Shown: positions 55,860 to 63,959 of the stretch, one piece after another | Layout: each line of letters opens with the position of its first letter | Position numbering within the stretch: position 1 is the stretch's first letter | NCBI RefSeq assembly: GCF_030758955.1 | Contig: NZ_CP132360.1 | Location: 692,614 to 756,613 of the forward strand | Direction: 5' to 3' | DNA length: 64,000 nt | DNA from: Agrococcus beijingensis | GTDB lineage: Bacteria; Actinomycetota; Actinomycetes; Actinomycetales; Microbacteriaceae | The notes under the pieces: generated by a model | The model's database searches: none | Told to the model about the DNA's origin: nothing | What the model saw: the letters and a program-made list of their open reading frames with translations, nothing else | Program-made: the position numbers and the translations under genes

Positions 55860-56219
55860 ATGACGCACGCACCACTGAGCGACTGGGACGGCGAAGAGGA
55901 GCTCGAGCCGCGGCGCGTCTGGACGCCCGCCGACCGCTGGCGACTCGTCACCTGGGTGCTGATCTTCGCGAACGTCCTCGGCCTGCTGCTGCTCGCGCCG
56001 GTCGGCGATGGCACGCTGCAGCGGACGGCGGATGCGTCCGGCAGCGACCCGGAGCAGGCACGGCTGGTGTTCTGGGTCACCGTTGTCGCCGCCACGCTGG
56101 TGTCCGGCGGGCTGGGAGCCGCTGCGGCGGCGACGAAGCAGCGCTGGGCGATCGTGATGCCGCTGCTCGGCACGGCGGCGAGCTGGGTCGGCTTCGCGAT
56201 CGCGACCTCGATGGTGTGA
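55860..56219 (+). CDS. small two-helix membrane protein
   Basis: A 119-residue hypothetical protein with a polar acidic N-terminus (EEELEPRRVW) and hydrophobic helices at about 29-46, 70-87 and 95-115. No family is recognised. The ATG is two bases after the xthA stop, so it depends on xthA transcription. A 27-bp tandem repeat array follows the gene. Confidence 0.7.
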   Translation: MTHAPLSDWDGEEELEPRRVWTPADRWRLVTWVLIFANVLGLLLLAPVGDGTLQRTADASGSDPEQARLVFWVTVVAATLVSGGLGAAAAATKQRWAIVMPLLGTAASWVGFAIATSMV

Positions 56220-56239
56220 GGCGCCGCCGCGGGGCGCTG

Positions 56240-56320
56240 CGCTGCGGCGGGTGACCGCGGGTGCGGCGCTGCGGCGGGTGACCGCGGGGGCGGCGCTGCG
56301 GCGGGTGACCGCGGGCGCGG
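56240..56320. repeat. three perfect-length 27-bp tandem repeats
   Basis: Three head-to-tail 27-base units, each beginning CGCTGCGGCGGGTGACCG, differ at only one position (T, G or C). The array fills most of the gap between two convergent membrane protein genes. Confidence 0.85.
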
Positions 56321-56326
56321 CGCGCG

Positions 56327-56755
56327 TCAGGCGCGGCGACGGGCGCGCGTGCGCCGGACGAGCTGCGTGGCGGCTGCCACGATGAGTGCGATGCCGATCA
56401 GGATCCAGCTCGAGATCAGCGTGCCGAAGCCCACGCCCGGCCAGTCGAGCGGTCCGTAGCGCAGCACCGCCGCGTAGACGAACGCGAGGATCGCCACGAT
56501 CGCTGCGGCGCCGGGCAGCCAGAAGCTCGAGGCTCGCCGCCACGCCGCGGCGCGGGCGAGCACGATCGCGGCCCAGAGCAGCGAAGGGCCGAGCGTGACG
56601 ACCGCCCAGTAGCGCGGCACGGGGCCGACGTCGCGCTCCGTGTAGCCGAGGCCCGCGATGATCGACGCGATCGTGATCGCGTGCGCGATGACGATGCCGC
56701 CCACCTGCGCCGCGCTGAGCAGCACCGGCCGGGGGTCTCGCGACGATTCCTCCAC
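56327..56755 (-). CDS. membrane protein with four helices
   Basis: About 142 residues with four predicted helices (around residues 12-35, 45-65, 75-95 and 105-130) and a basic tail (RRTRARRRA). No family is recognised; it resembles the 173-residue protein upstream in layout, which suggests distant paralogy. The GTG at 56755 is preferred because GAGGAGG lies six bases before it and TAGCCT further upstream; the frame is open for another 15 codons, to a GTG at 56800. Confidence 0.65.
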   Translation of the reverse strand: MEESSRDPRPVLLSAAQVGGIVIAHAITIASIIAGLGYTERDVGPVPRYWAVVTLGPSLLWAAIVLARAAAWRRASSFWLPGAAAIVAILAFVYAAVLRYGPLDWPGVGFGTLISSWILIGIALIVAAATQLVRRTRARRRA

Positions 56756-56830
56756 GCGCACCTCCTCGTCGAGAGCGAGGCTATGCGAGACCGGTGACAC
56801 GGTGCCAGCGTCGGCGAGTTGCCTTCGACG

Positions 56831-57352
56831 CTAGACGCCGTTGCGCCCGAGGTCGCGCCGAGCGCTCCGGCGCTGGGCGCGCAGACGATCAGCGGAGCGC
56901 TGCACGAGAGCGGTCAGCGCCGCGACCACGATGGCGCACGGCACCAGCAGCCACGCGGCGGCGACCATGCCGGGGCCAGCGCCCTCCGGCGAGGAGAGGC
57001 CGGCGCCCAGCACGAGCGCGAACGATGCCACCGCGACGAGTCCCGCGGCGCAGGCGAACCAGAATCCGCTGACCGAGCCCTGCAGCCGTGCGCGCGCGAG
57101 CACGAGCACCGCCCATGCCGCGGCCGGGCCGACGGTCAGCTCCGCCCACCCGGGGAGCACGTCGCCGGGTGCGGAGGCGTCGAGCGGCCAGGCTCCCATC
57201 GCTGCGCCGAGCTCGGGCGCGGCAGTCAGCGCCAGCAGCAGCGACAGCGCGATGTGCAGCACGAGCGCCGCGCCGAGCTGCAGCCCGGCGGTCGCCAGCT
57301 GGCGCGCCGACGGAGCGTCCGCGGGCATGCGGCTGCCCTGCTTCGCTTCCAT
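56831..57352 (-). CDS. membrane protein with four helices
   Basis: A 173-residue hypothetical membrane protein. Helices are predicted at about 20-43, 66-88, 93-117 and 128-150. The tail is basic (RSADRLRAQRRSARRDL). A GW...LTVGPAAAWAVLVLARA segment corresponds to TLGPSLLWAAIVLARA in the next gene, supporting a tandem duplication. AGGAG precedes the ATG. Confidence 0.65.
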   Translation of the reverse strand: MEAKQGSRMPADAPSARQLATAGLQLGAALVLHIALSLLLALTAAPELGAAMGAWPLDASAPGDVLPGWAELTVGPAAAWAVLVLARARLQGSVSGFWFACAAGLVAVASFALVLGAGLSSPEGAGPGMVAAAWLLVPCAIVVAALTALVQRSADRLRAQRRSARRDLGRNGV

Positions 57353-57663
57353 GGCTGCTCCTGGGTGGGTGTGCGCGCGCCGCTGCCGGCCCTTCGCGCT
57401 GTGCGGTCCAGCCTCGCATCGCGCCGTACCCCGACGTGCCGACTTCGACGCCTGCTGAGGCGATGCTCAGCGGCGCCCACGCAAGAGAGTTGCGGGCGAC
57501 GGCGGGCATCGCCGCGACGCACGGAACGGGCAGCAAAGGCGGGGCTCAGCGCAAGATGCGTGCGCAAGGACGCCCGTACGCTCGAAATGCGCAGCATCCT
57601 GCGCCGCTGAGCACCCTTGAGGCTCCGCTCCCGCCCCACCGACACCCCTCCCGGGAGGCTCCC
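57353..57663. other. 310-base gap before the DUF6421 gene
   Basis: It contains one small hairpin (GCTGAG with CTCAGC, 57454-57471) and a GTACGCT word near 57570 that could be a -10 for the next gene. I see no gene in it. Confidence 0.45.
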
Positions 57664-59040
57664 ATGACGATGACCCAGGCCACCGCCGACACCGACCTCC
57701 GCCGGCACCCCGCCTGGTTGCAGATCAAGGCAGCCGCGACCGCGCTGCAGCCGCTGCAGTCGAAGAACGGCGCCATCGAGGAGCCCGCGCACCACGAGGC
57801 CGCCGCGACCCACGTGACCGAGCTGGCCGACGGCATCCGCACCCTCGCCCCCGAGTTCCCGCACGACGCCGCCTACCTCGCGCAGGCAGCGCTCGACTTC
57901 GAGCGCTGGGCGGCCGAGGGCTTCGGCGAGCCCGACTTCTTCGACGCGCTGGCGCTGTTCCAGCCGCAGCAGCACCGGGTCGACGGGCTGCGACACCTCG
58001 TGGTCTTTCCCATGTACACGCAGAACGGCTCGTCGAGCCGGCTGGTCGAGGCGGTGCTCGTCGAGGTCATCTGGCCCGACTTCATCGGCGAGCTCGAGGC
58101 CGGCGACTACAGCAACGGGCTGTTCGTGCCGCTGCGCTTCATCGACTTCACCGCCGGCTACGACACCAACTCGGCCGTGCTCTTCCCCGAGACGGTCGCG
58201 ATGCGCGAGATCCCCACGTTCACCTGGGGCGCGATCTTCCAGGACCGCGAGGCTGCCCGCTTCCGCCGCGTGGTCGAGGCCGCTGTCGGCGTCACGAAGC
58301 TCGAGCTGCCCGCCGACGCCGCCGAGATGCTCGCCGACCAGCAGCTCGCCGAGCAGACCTTCGTCATGTGGGATCTCATCCACGACCGCACGCACATGCG
58401 CGGCGACCTGCCCTTCGACCCGTTCATGATCAAGCAGCGCATGCCGTTCTTCCTCTACTCGCTCGAGGAGCTGCGCTGCGACCTCACCGCGTTCCGCGAG
58501 TCGGTCGCGATCGAGCGTCGCATCGCCGCGGACGAGAACGCGACGGATGCTGACCGCGAGCTCGCGAAGCACGCCAAGTGGGTGCAGTACGCGGTGATCT
58601 TCGACCGCATCTTCCGCTTCTCGATCACCGGCTCGCGCGTGCGCAACTACGACGGCCTCGGCGGCCAGCTGCTGTTCGCCTGGCTGCACCAGCACCGCGT
58701 GCTGCACTGGACCGACACGCAGCTCGCCTTCGACTGGGAGGAGGTGCCCGACGTCGTCAACAAGCTGGGCGCTGCGATCGAGCTGCTCTACTGGAAGTCG
58801 ATCGACCGGCCGAAGGTCGCGCACTGGCTGGCCGCCTACGAGCTCGTCTCCTCGGTCGTCGAGCCGCACCCGGCATCCGCCTGGAAGGCCGGCGCGCTGC
58901 CGCTGGAGGGCACGCCGCGCCAGCTCACCGACCTGGTGATGGACGACGAGTTCCCGCTGTCGATGTTCTTCGAGGCGTTCGAGAAGAAGATGCGCGATGT
59001 CATCGCGTCGACCGCCGGCATCACGGGCGAGACCGCCTGA
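57664..59040 (+). CDS. DUF6421 family protein
   Basis: A 458-residue soluble protein resembling DUF6421. Without a signal peptide or helices it should be cytoplasmic. Conserved-looking stretches are LVVFPMYTQNGSSSRLVEAVLVEVIWPDF (about 118-145), LIHDRTHMRGDLPFDPFMIKQRMPFFLYSLEELRCDL near residue 238-275, which includes HDRTH, a possible metal site, and GGQLLFAWLHQHRVLHWTD near 333. The function is not known. GGGAGG precedes the ATG. The gene is alone on its strand. Confidence 0.8.
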   Translation: MTMTQATADTDLRRHPAWLQIKAAATALQPLQSKNGAIEEPAHHEAAATHVTELADGIRTLAPEFPHDAAYLAQAALDFERWAAEGFGEPDFFDALALFQPQQHRVDGLRHLVVFPMYTQNGSSSRLVEAVLVEVIWPDFIGELEAGDYSNGLFVPLRFIDFTAGYDTNSAVLFPETVAMREIPTFTWGAIFQDREAARFRRVVEAAVGVTKLELPADAAEMLADQQLAEQTFVMWDLIHDRTHMRGDLPFDPFMIKQRMPFFLYSLEELRCDLTAFRESVAIERRIAADENATDADRELAKHAKWVQYAVIFDRIFRFSITGSRVRNYDGLGGQLLFAWLHQHRVLHWTDTQLAFDWEEVPDVVNKLGAAIELLYWKSIDRPKVAHWLAAYELVSSVVEPHPASAWKAGALPLEGTPRQLTDLVMDDEFPLSMFFEAFEKKMRDVIASTAGITGETA

Positions 59041-59100
59041 ACCGCGGCGGCGCGGCCGCCTGAGCCGCCATGGCGAGCGCCTGAACCGCGGCGGCGCGGC
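59035..59100. repeat. direct repeat at the end of the DUF6421 gene
   Basis: A perfect 22-base unit starting GCCTGAACCGCGG occurs at 59035-59056 and 59079-59100. The first copy contains the stop codon. Confidence 0.75.
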
Positions 59101-59263
59101 TGGTCGGGCGGGGGCGACCCGCATCGACCGGGCTCGCCGCAGCCATGCCGAACCGGGTTCTTCCCGCGTCGGCATGGTTCGATAGAGGTCGAGGCTCCGA
59201 GCCGCACTCCCCAGATCGCGCTCGAGCCCGATCCGCCACGGCCCGCGAGGAGGTCCGACCGAC

Positions 59264-60502
59264 ATGGCCCTCATCGCCGCCTACACCAGCCCGGCGATCG
59301 CGCACACCTACCCGTTCGCCGGCATCCTGCTCGAGCTGCAGGAGCGCGGCCACCGCATCCGGCTGCGCACCCTCGCCGAGGAGGTCGACCGCATGCGACT
59401 GCTCGGCTTCGACGCCGACGCCATCGATCCGGCGATCGACAGGATCGCGTTCGACGACTGGCGCAGGCGCAAGCCGCTCGAGAGCCTGCTGCGGCTCGGC
59501 CAGCTCTACTGCGCCCGCGGCGAGCTCGACGGGCCCGATCTGCAGTCGCTCATCGACACCGACCAGCCCGATCTGCTGCTCACCGACGTCAACACCTGGG
59601 GTGCGGCGGCCGTCGCCGAGCGCTCGGGCCTGCCGTGGCTGTCGATCTCGCCCTACACGCCGGTGCTGCGCTCGAAGGGCTGGCCGCCGTTCGGCCCCGG
59701 CCTGCCGCCCGCGCGGGGCCCTATCGGGCGGGCCCGGCAGGCGATGGTCGGGCGCGCGGTGCTCGATGCCGCGACGCGGCTCGCCATGCCGAGCATCAAC
59801 GGGCTGCGCGAGTCGGTCGCCGGACTGCCGCCGCTGCCCGACTTCGACGCGGTGCTGCGCCGAGCGCCGCAGATGCTCGTGACGACCGCCGAGCCGCTCG
59901 AGTACGCGCACGAGGACTGGGCGCCGCAGGTGCAGATGGTCGGGCCGACCAGCTGGGAGCCGCCGTCGGCGCCGCTCGACTGGCTCGACGAGATCCAGGG
60001 CCCGATCGTGCTCGTCACCACCGCGAGCGACTACCAGGGCGACACCGACATCGTGCGGGTGGCCGTCACCGCGCTCGCCCACGAGCCGGTGACGGTGATC
60101 GCCACCATGCCGGTGGGCGCGAGCCTCGGCTTCGAGCCCCCTGCCAACGCCCGCATCACCGGCTTCGTGCCGCACGGCCCGCTGCTCGACCGCGCGGTCT
60201 GCATGATCACGCACGGCGGCATGGGCGTCACGCAGAAGGCGCTCGAGCGGCGCGTGCCGGTGGTCGTCGTGCCGTGGGGCCGCGACCAGTTCGAGGTGGC
60301 CGCGCGGGTCGAGCACGCCGGCGCGGGCGTGCGGCTGTCGCGCCGGCACCTGACCCCGGCGAGGCTGCTGGATGCGGTGCGTCGCGCCCGTCGATCGGGC
60401 GCGGGCGTCGAGGCGGTCGCCGCCGGACTCCAGGCTGCGGGTGGCGCGCGGCTGGCCGCGGATCTCATCGAGGCGCAGCTCGAGACGCGGGTGTCGGAGT
60501 AG
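59264..60502 (+). CDS. glycosyltransferase of the MGT/GT1 type
   Basis: A 412-residue GT-B glycosyltransferase similar to macrolide and UDP-glucosyl transferases. The N-terminal domain begins with the acceptor-site AAYTSPAIAHTYPFAGILLELQERGH, and the C-terminal domain has the nucleotide-sugar signature GFVPHGPLLDRAVCMITHGGMGVTQKALERRVPVVVVPWGRDQ (about 295-337). The acceptor could be a lipid, carotenoid or xenobiotic. GAGGAGG precedes the ATG. It is followed by a hairpin and a separate gene. Confidence 0.87.
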   Translation: MALIAAYTSPAIAHTYPFAGILLELQERGHRIRLRTLAEEVDRMRLLGFDADAIDPAIDRIAFDDWRRRKPLESLLRLGQLYCARGELDGPDLQSLIDTDQPDLLLTDVNTWGAAAVAERSGLPWLSISPYTPVLRSKGWPPFGPGLPPARGPIGRARQAMVGRAVLDAATRLAMPSINGLRESVAGLPPLPDFDAVLRRAPQMLVTTAEPLEYAHEDWAPQVQMVGPTSWEPPSAPLDWLDEIQGPIVLVTTASDYQGDTDIVRVAVTALAHEPVTVIATMPVGASLGFEPPANARITGFVPHGPLLDRAVCMITHGGMGVTQKALERRVPVVVVPWGRDQFEVAARVEHAGAGVRLSRRHLTPARLLDAVRRARRSGAGVEAVAAGLQAAGGARLAADLIEAQLETRVSE

Positions 60503-60520
60503 CGCCCTCGGCCGGGCGCT
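60501..60520 (+). terminator. hairpin after the glycosyltransferase gene
   Basis: AGCGCCC pairs with GGGCGCT around a 6-base loop and begins within the stop codon. Confidence 0.6.
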
Positions 60521-60608
60521 GCGCGCCCTGACCCACCCGATGCGGAATGCGCCCACTGCTCCCGCCGTTGGCCCTCGCAGCAGGACTTCACGACGAGGGG
60601 AATCGAAG

Positions 60609-61250
60609 ATGGCAAGGATCACCGTGCTAGGCGCGACAGGGTTCGCAGGCGGCAACATCGCCAAGGAGGCCGCCGACCGCGGCCACGAGCTGACGCTGGT
60701 GTCGCGCTCGGTGCCGCAGGACGCCCCGGCCGGCGCCCGCGTCATCCAGGGCTCCGTGCTCGACGGCGACGTGCTCGCGCAGGCGCTCGACGGCGCCGAC
60801 GTCGTGGTCGGCGCGCTGTCGCCACGCGGCGACATGGAGGGCAAGGTGGCGGATGCGTACGCCGACATCGCGGGACGGCTCGCCGGCACCCCGACCCGCT
60901 TCATCATCATCGGCGGCTTCGGCTCGCTCAAGAACGAGGCCGGCGAGCGCATCGTCAACACCGACGCGTTCGCGCCGGAGTACAAGCCCGAGGCGCTCGA
61001 GCTGTTCGCCGCCTTCGAGCGGGTGAGCGCGACCGACGGCGTCGAGTGGACGTACGTCTCCCCCGCCGGCAACTTCGGCTCGTACGTGCCCGACCAGACG
61101 CGCCGCGGCGCGTATCGCACGGGCGGCGACACGCCGATCGTCGACGCCGAGGGCAGCTCGACCATCTCCGGCCCCGACTTCGCGCTCGCGGTCGTCGACG
61201 AGATCGAGGCCGGCGCGCACCGCAACGAGCACATCTCGTTCGCGTACTGA
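60609..61250 (+). CDS. NAD(P)-binding oxidoreductase (atypical SDR)
   Basis: A 213-residue NAD(P)-binding protein of the NmrA/YwnB-like group. The motif VLGATGFAGGNIAKEA is at residues 6-21, and GADVVVGALSP near 63, RFIIIGGFGSL near 97 and WTYVSPAGNFG near 150 are typical. It may be a flavin or quinone reductase-like enzyme or a redox sensor. A GAGGGG lies upstream of the ATG. A strong terminator follows. Confidence 0.83.
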   Translation: MARITVLGATGFAGGNIAKEAADRGHELTLVSRSVPQDAPAGARVIQGSVLDGDVLAQALDGADVVVGALSPRGDMEGKVADAYADIAGRLAGTPTRFIIIGGFGSLKNEAGERIVNTDAFAPEYKPEALELFAAFERVSATDGVEWTYVSPAGNFGSYVPDQTRRGAYRTGGDTPIVDAEGSSTISGPDFALAVVDEIEAGAHRNEHISFAY

Positions 61251-61280
61251 GCTCGCGCTCGCCCGGCGCGAGCCGATCGT

Positions 61281-61315
61281 GACGGAGGCCTTCCCGCTGC
61301 GGGGAGGCCTCCGTC
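61281..61315 (+). terminator. strong hairpin terminator
   Basis: GACGGAGGCCT pairs perfectly with AGGCCTCCGTC, and CCC with GGG continues the stem around GCTGC. Confidence 0.85.
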
Positions 61316-61388
61316 GTGCGCGCTCGGTGCTCGTCGACGGCGAGCGCGGCCGAGGCGGCGGCTCGGCCGCCGCGAGATGTCCAGTTCA

Positions 61389-61426
61389 CTTGTCGTCAAG
61401 CAGACTTGTCAGTACAGTGAGCTTGA
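61389..61426 (+). promoter_or_regulatory. promoter and repeated operator of the membrane-protein/XRE operon
   Basis: TTGTCG (61390-61395), a 17-base spacer and TACAGT (61413-61418) form a good sigma-70-type promoter. CTTGTC occurs at 61389 and 61405, and CTTGACA at 61422, so three half-sites overlap the promoter. The small XRE protein encoded downstream probably binds here. Confidence 0.65.
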
Positions 61427-61472
61427 CAGGCGGCATCGGGCGGCCTGAGCACCCCTCGAGGAGGGCATCCCC

Positions 61473-61943
61473 GTGAACGACACCACCGCATCCGCCCCCC
61501 GGACCCGGCTCGGCCGGTCGCGCTGGGGAGGCGGCGCCGCCGCGCTCGTCCTTGGCGCACTGCTGATCGCGCTCGTGCTGGCCGGCAGCATGGGCGCGCT
61601 CTACGCGTGGCTCGGCGAGTCGGGCGGGGGCCGGCTGCGCTTCGCCGTGATGGCTGCCGTCACGCTGCCCATCGGCCTGGCGCTCGGGTGGGCGCTGCTC
61701 GTCGATCGCTCGAGCGTGCGGGGCGCCGCCGAGCGGCCCGAGGAGTCGGTGGAGAGCGCCTGGTACCAGCAGGCCGCCGAGGGCACGATGCGCGACATGC
61801 TCATCACCCTCGGCCTCGGCGCGGCCGCGTTCTCGATCACCGGGCTGCAGGTCGACTCCGGCATGCTGCTCGCCGGCGCCGTGACGCTGATGATGCTCTC
61901 GTTCCTCGCGCGCTACCAGCTCGCCAAGCGCGCCGACGCCTGA
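61473..61943 (+). CDS. four-helix membrane protein of an XRE-regulated operon
   Basis: A 156-residue membrane protein with helices at about 21-45, 57-77, 105-120 and 125-145. Such proteins often stand directly before a small XRE regulator (DUF2178-like pairs); the exact family is uncertain. GAGGAGG precedes the GTG. The stop overlaps the next ATG (TGATG), so both are made together. Its role could be signal input for the regulator, but that is inference. Confidence 0.72.
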   Translation: MNDTTASAPRTRLGRSRWGGGAAALVLGALLIALVLAGSMGALYAWLGESGGGRLRFAVMAAVTLPIGLALGWALLVDRSSVRGAAERPEESVESAWYQQAAEGTMRDMLITLGLGAAAFSITGLQVDSGMLLAGAVTLMMLSFLARYQLAKRADA

Positions 61944-62134
61944 TGCGCAACTCGCTGCCCGAGCGCCGGCACGCGCTCGGCTGGTCGCAGCAGCGCCTCG
62001 CCGACGAGCTCGGCGTCTCGCGGCAGACCGTGATCTCGATCGAGAAGGGGCGGTTCGACCCGTCGCTGCCGGTCGCCTTCCGGCTGGCCGGCGTGTTCGG
62101 GTGCACGATCGAGGAGCTGTTCTCGCCGGAGTGA
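61943..62134 (+). CDS. small XRE family (Cro/CI-like) transcriptional regulator
   Basis: A 63-residue regulator consisting almost wholly of a helix-turn-helix. RRHALGWSQQRLADELGVSRQTVISIEKGRFDPSLPVAFRLAGVFGCTIEELF is the typical pattern of this short YgzD/YozG-like group. It is translationally coupled to the membrane protein upstream by TGATG and probably represses its own operon through the repeated CTTGTC sites in front of it. Confidence 0.88.
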   Translation: MRNSLPERRHALGWSQQRLADELGVSRQTVISIEKGRFDPSLPVAFRLAGVFGCTIEELFSPE

Positions 62135-62230
62135 CGCGGGGTGCGATCGCCCGCGCGGCCCGCGCGTGGTCGAGCCCCACCGGTACCGAACTGCGGGTCT
62201 GCGCCGCTGTCGCGCCCGCCGCCGCGGGGC

Positions 62231-62236
62231 TACGCT
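62231..62236 (+). promoter_or_regulatory. -10 box of the gene at 62.2 kb, leaderless geometry
   Basis: TACGCT, then CGCGGC, then ATG. Confidence 0.55.
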
Positions 62237-62242
62237 CGCGGC

Positions 62243-62626
62243 ATGAGCCTCGTGGCGCCGGTGCCGAAGCGCATCCGCACGCGCGAGACCGTGCTCGGCA
62301 TCGCCGCGCTGCTGGCGCTGCCGCTCATCCTGCTGCTGCCGCCGCTGATGCTGCAGGGCGTCGGCCCGATCACCGCTGAGAGCGCCTGCCCCGCCGTGAC
62401 CGGGCCGGCCGGCTGCACGCCGAAGTACGCCGAGCAGGTGCTGGGCACCATCGCGCTGCTGCGGGTGGTCGCACCGGTGCTCGCGGCCATCACGCTGCTC
62501 GTGGCCGCGGTGCTCATCCTGCGCGGACGCCGCTCGTGGCCGACCGCAGTGCTCGGCGCGGTGCTGACCGCGGCGGCGGTGCTCGGCCACGTCGAGATCG
62601 CGACGCAGAACGCGTCGGTGCCGTGA
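62243..62626 (+). CDS. small membrane protein with three helices
   Basis: A 127-residue hypothetical protein. Helices are predicted at about 18-40, 67-91 and 97-117. A Cys pair in the first external loop (SACPAVTGPAGC) may form a disulfide. No family is recognised. The reductase-like gene follows after 49 bases. Confidence 0.65.
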   Translation: MSLVAPVPKRIRTRETVLGIAALLALPLILLLPPLMLQGVGPITAESACPAVTGPAGCTPKYAEQVLGTIALLRVVAPVLAAITLLVAAVLILRGRRSWPTAVLGAVLTAAAVLGHVEIATQNASVP

Positions 62627-62675
62627 CGCATCCGCCCGCCTTCGACCGCCCGTCGACGACCGAGGCGAGGCACTG

Positions 62676-63887
62676 ATGCGCCGACCGATCCGCCGGATGC
62701 TGCGCCGGCTGCTGGCGCCCGTGTCGCGCACGCGCGCGTTCCGGCGCGTCGGGCCGCGGGCGCTGCCGGTCGCCGAGCGGTGGCTCGCGCGGCTCACCGG
62801 CGGGCGGCTGGTCGTCTCGGGGACCCTCGTACCGTCGCTCGTGCTGCACACCACCGGCGCGAAGAGCGGACTGCCGCGCACCAGCGAGCTGATGTACACG
62901 CCAGACGGGCAGGGCGGCGCGATCGTCGCCGGCACCAGCTTCGCGCGCGAGCGCCACCCGGCCTGGACCGCCAACCTCGCCGCCGACCCCGATGCGGAGG
63001 CGGTCGTGCGGGGGCTGCGGTACCCGGTGTTCGCGCAGCGCATCCGCGACTCCGAGCGCGATGCGACCTGGGCGCTGCTCGAGCGGCAGTGGCCCGGCTA
63101 CCGCCAGTACGAGCGCGATTCAGGTCGCACGGTGCGGCTGTTCCGGCTGACGACGGATGCGGTCCCGTCGCCGTTCACCGACCGGCTGAGGCGCGGCGGC
63201 TGCAGGCGCGGGGCTGGCAGGCTTCCGTGGCGGGCGAGCGCCAGCCCGTGCGCGGTGGGCCAGACTGTGCGCATGCGCATCCTCATCGCCGGCGCCACGA
63301 GCGCGCTCGGGCACGCCACCGCATCCGCTCTGCTCGAAGCGGGGCACCACGTCATCGCCGTCGGCTCGGATGCCGACCGCCTGGGGCTCGTGGATGCGTC
63401 GGAGCACTTCGCGTGCGACCTCACCGACCCAGAGGCGGTCGCCGAGCTGGCCGTGGCGGTCGGCGAGCTCGACGGGCTCGTGCACCTCGTCGGCGGCTGG
63501 CGCGGCGGCGGCGGGCTGGCCGGGCAGTCGGACGCCGACTGGGCCTGGCTCGAGGCTCGCGTGCTGACCACGCTGCGGAACACCACGCGCGCGTTCGCGC
63601 CGGCGATCGGCCGCTCATCAGCGGGCGTCATCGCGATCGTCTCGTCGAAGGGCGTCGATCGGCCGACCGCGGGCAACGCCAACTACGTCGCCCTGAAGGC
63701 GGCGGCCGAGGCGTGGGTCGCGGCGGTTGGCCACGAGCTGCGCGCGACGCCCGCCCGCACGGTCGTGAAGCGCGTGAAGGCGCTGGTCTCCGATGCCGAC
63801 CGGGCCGCGCAGCCCGACCGCGACTTCGCCGGCTCGACCGATGTCGCCGACCTCGCGGCCGAACTCGCCGCCGAATTCGCCGCCTGA
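62676..63887 (+). CDS. DDN-type deazaflavin reductase joined in frame to an SDR
   Basis: A 403-residue open frame with two unrelated parts. Residues 1-160 match the F420H2-dependent nitroreductase/quinone reductase (DDN) family: LVLHTTGAKSGLPRTSELMY, RHPAWTANLAADPDAEAVV and QWPGYRQYERDSGR. Residues 200-403 match a short-chain dehydrogenase: RILIAGATSALGHAT, VHLVGGWRGGG and NYVALKAAAEAW (Tyr-X3-Lys). The link (about 165-199) is Arg/Cys-rich and looks like translated intergenic sequence. It may be a real fusion or two genes whose stop was lost; a CAGACT box six bases before Met200 suggests that the SDR has its own leaderless start. Confidence 0.72.
   Translation: MRRPIRRMLRRLLAPVSRTRAFRRVGPRALPVAERWLARLTGGRLVVSGTLVPSLVLHTTGAKSGLPRTSELMYTPDGQGGAIVAGTSFARERHPAWTANLAADPDAEAVVRGLRYPVFAQRIRDSERDATWALLERQWPGYRQYERDSGRTVRLFRLTTDAVPSPFTDRLRRGGCRRGAGRLPWRASASPCAVGQTVRMRILIAGATSALGHATASALLEAGHHVIAVGSDADRLGLVDASEHFACDLTDPEAVAELAVAVGELDGLVHLVGGWRGGGGLAGQSDADWAWLEARVLTTLRNTTRAFAPAIGRSSAGVIAIVSSKGVDRPTAGNANYVALKAAAEAWVAAVGHELRATPARTVVKRVKALVSDADRAAQPDRDFAGSTDVADLAAELAAEFAA
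63261..63275 (+). promoter_or_regulatory. possible internal leaderless promoter and start of the SDR part
   Basis: CAGACT (63261-63266), six bases, then ATG (63273). The geometry is the same as at many genes in this window, with C in place of the first T. If used, it gives a 204-residue SDR starting MRILIAGATSALG. Confidence 0.45.
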
Positions 63888-63914
63888 GCGCCCCGGGCTC
63901 GCAGCCTCGACGGA

Positions 63915-63959
63915 GCCAGTGGTCGCGTGAGGGCAGCATCCCCTCCTGATGCCACTGGC
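63915..63959. repeat. intergenic palindrome sharing the core of the 59-bp repeat
   Basis: GCCAGTGG and CCACTGGC are inverted, with an inner GAGGG/CCCTC hairpin. The GCCAGTGGTCGC core is the same as in copy 2 of the 59-bp element. It follows the fused ORF. Confidence 0.6.
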
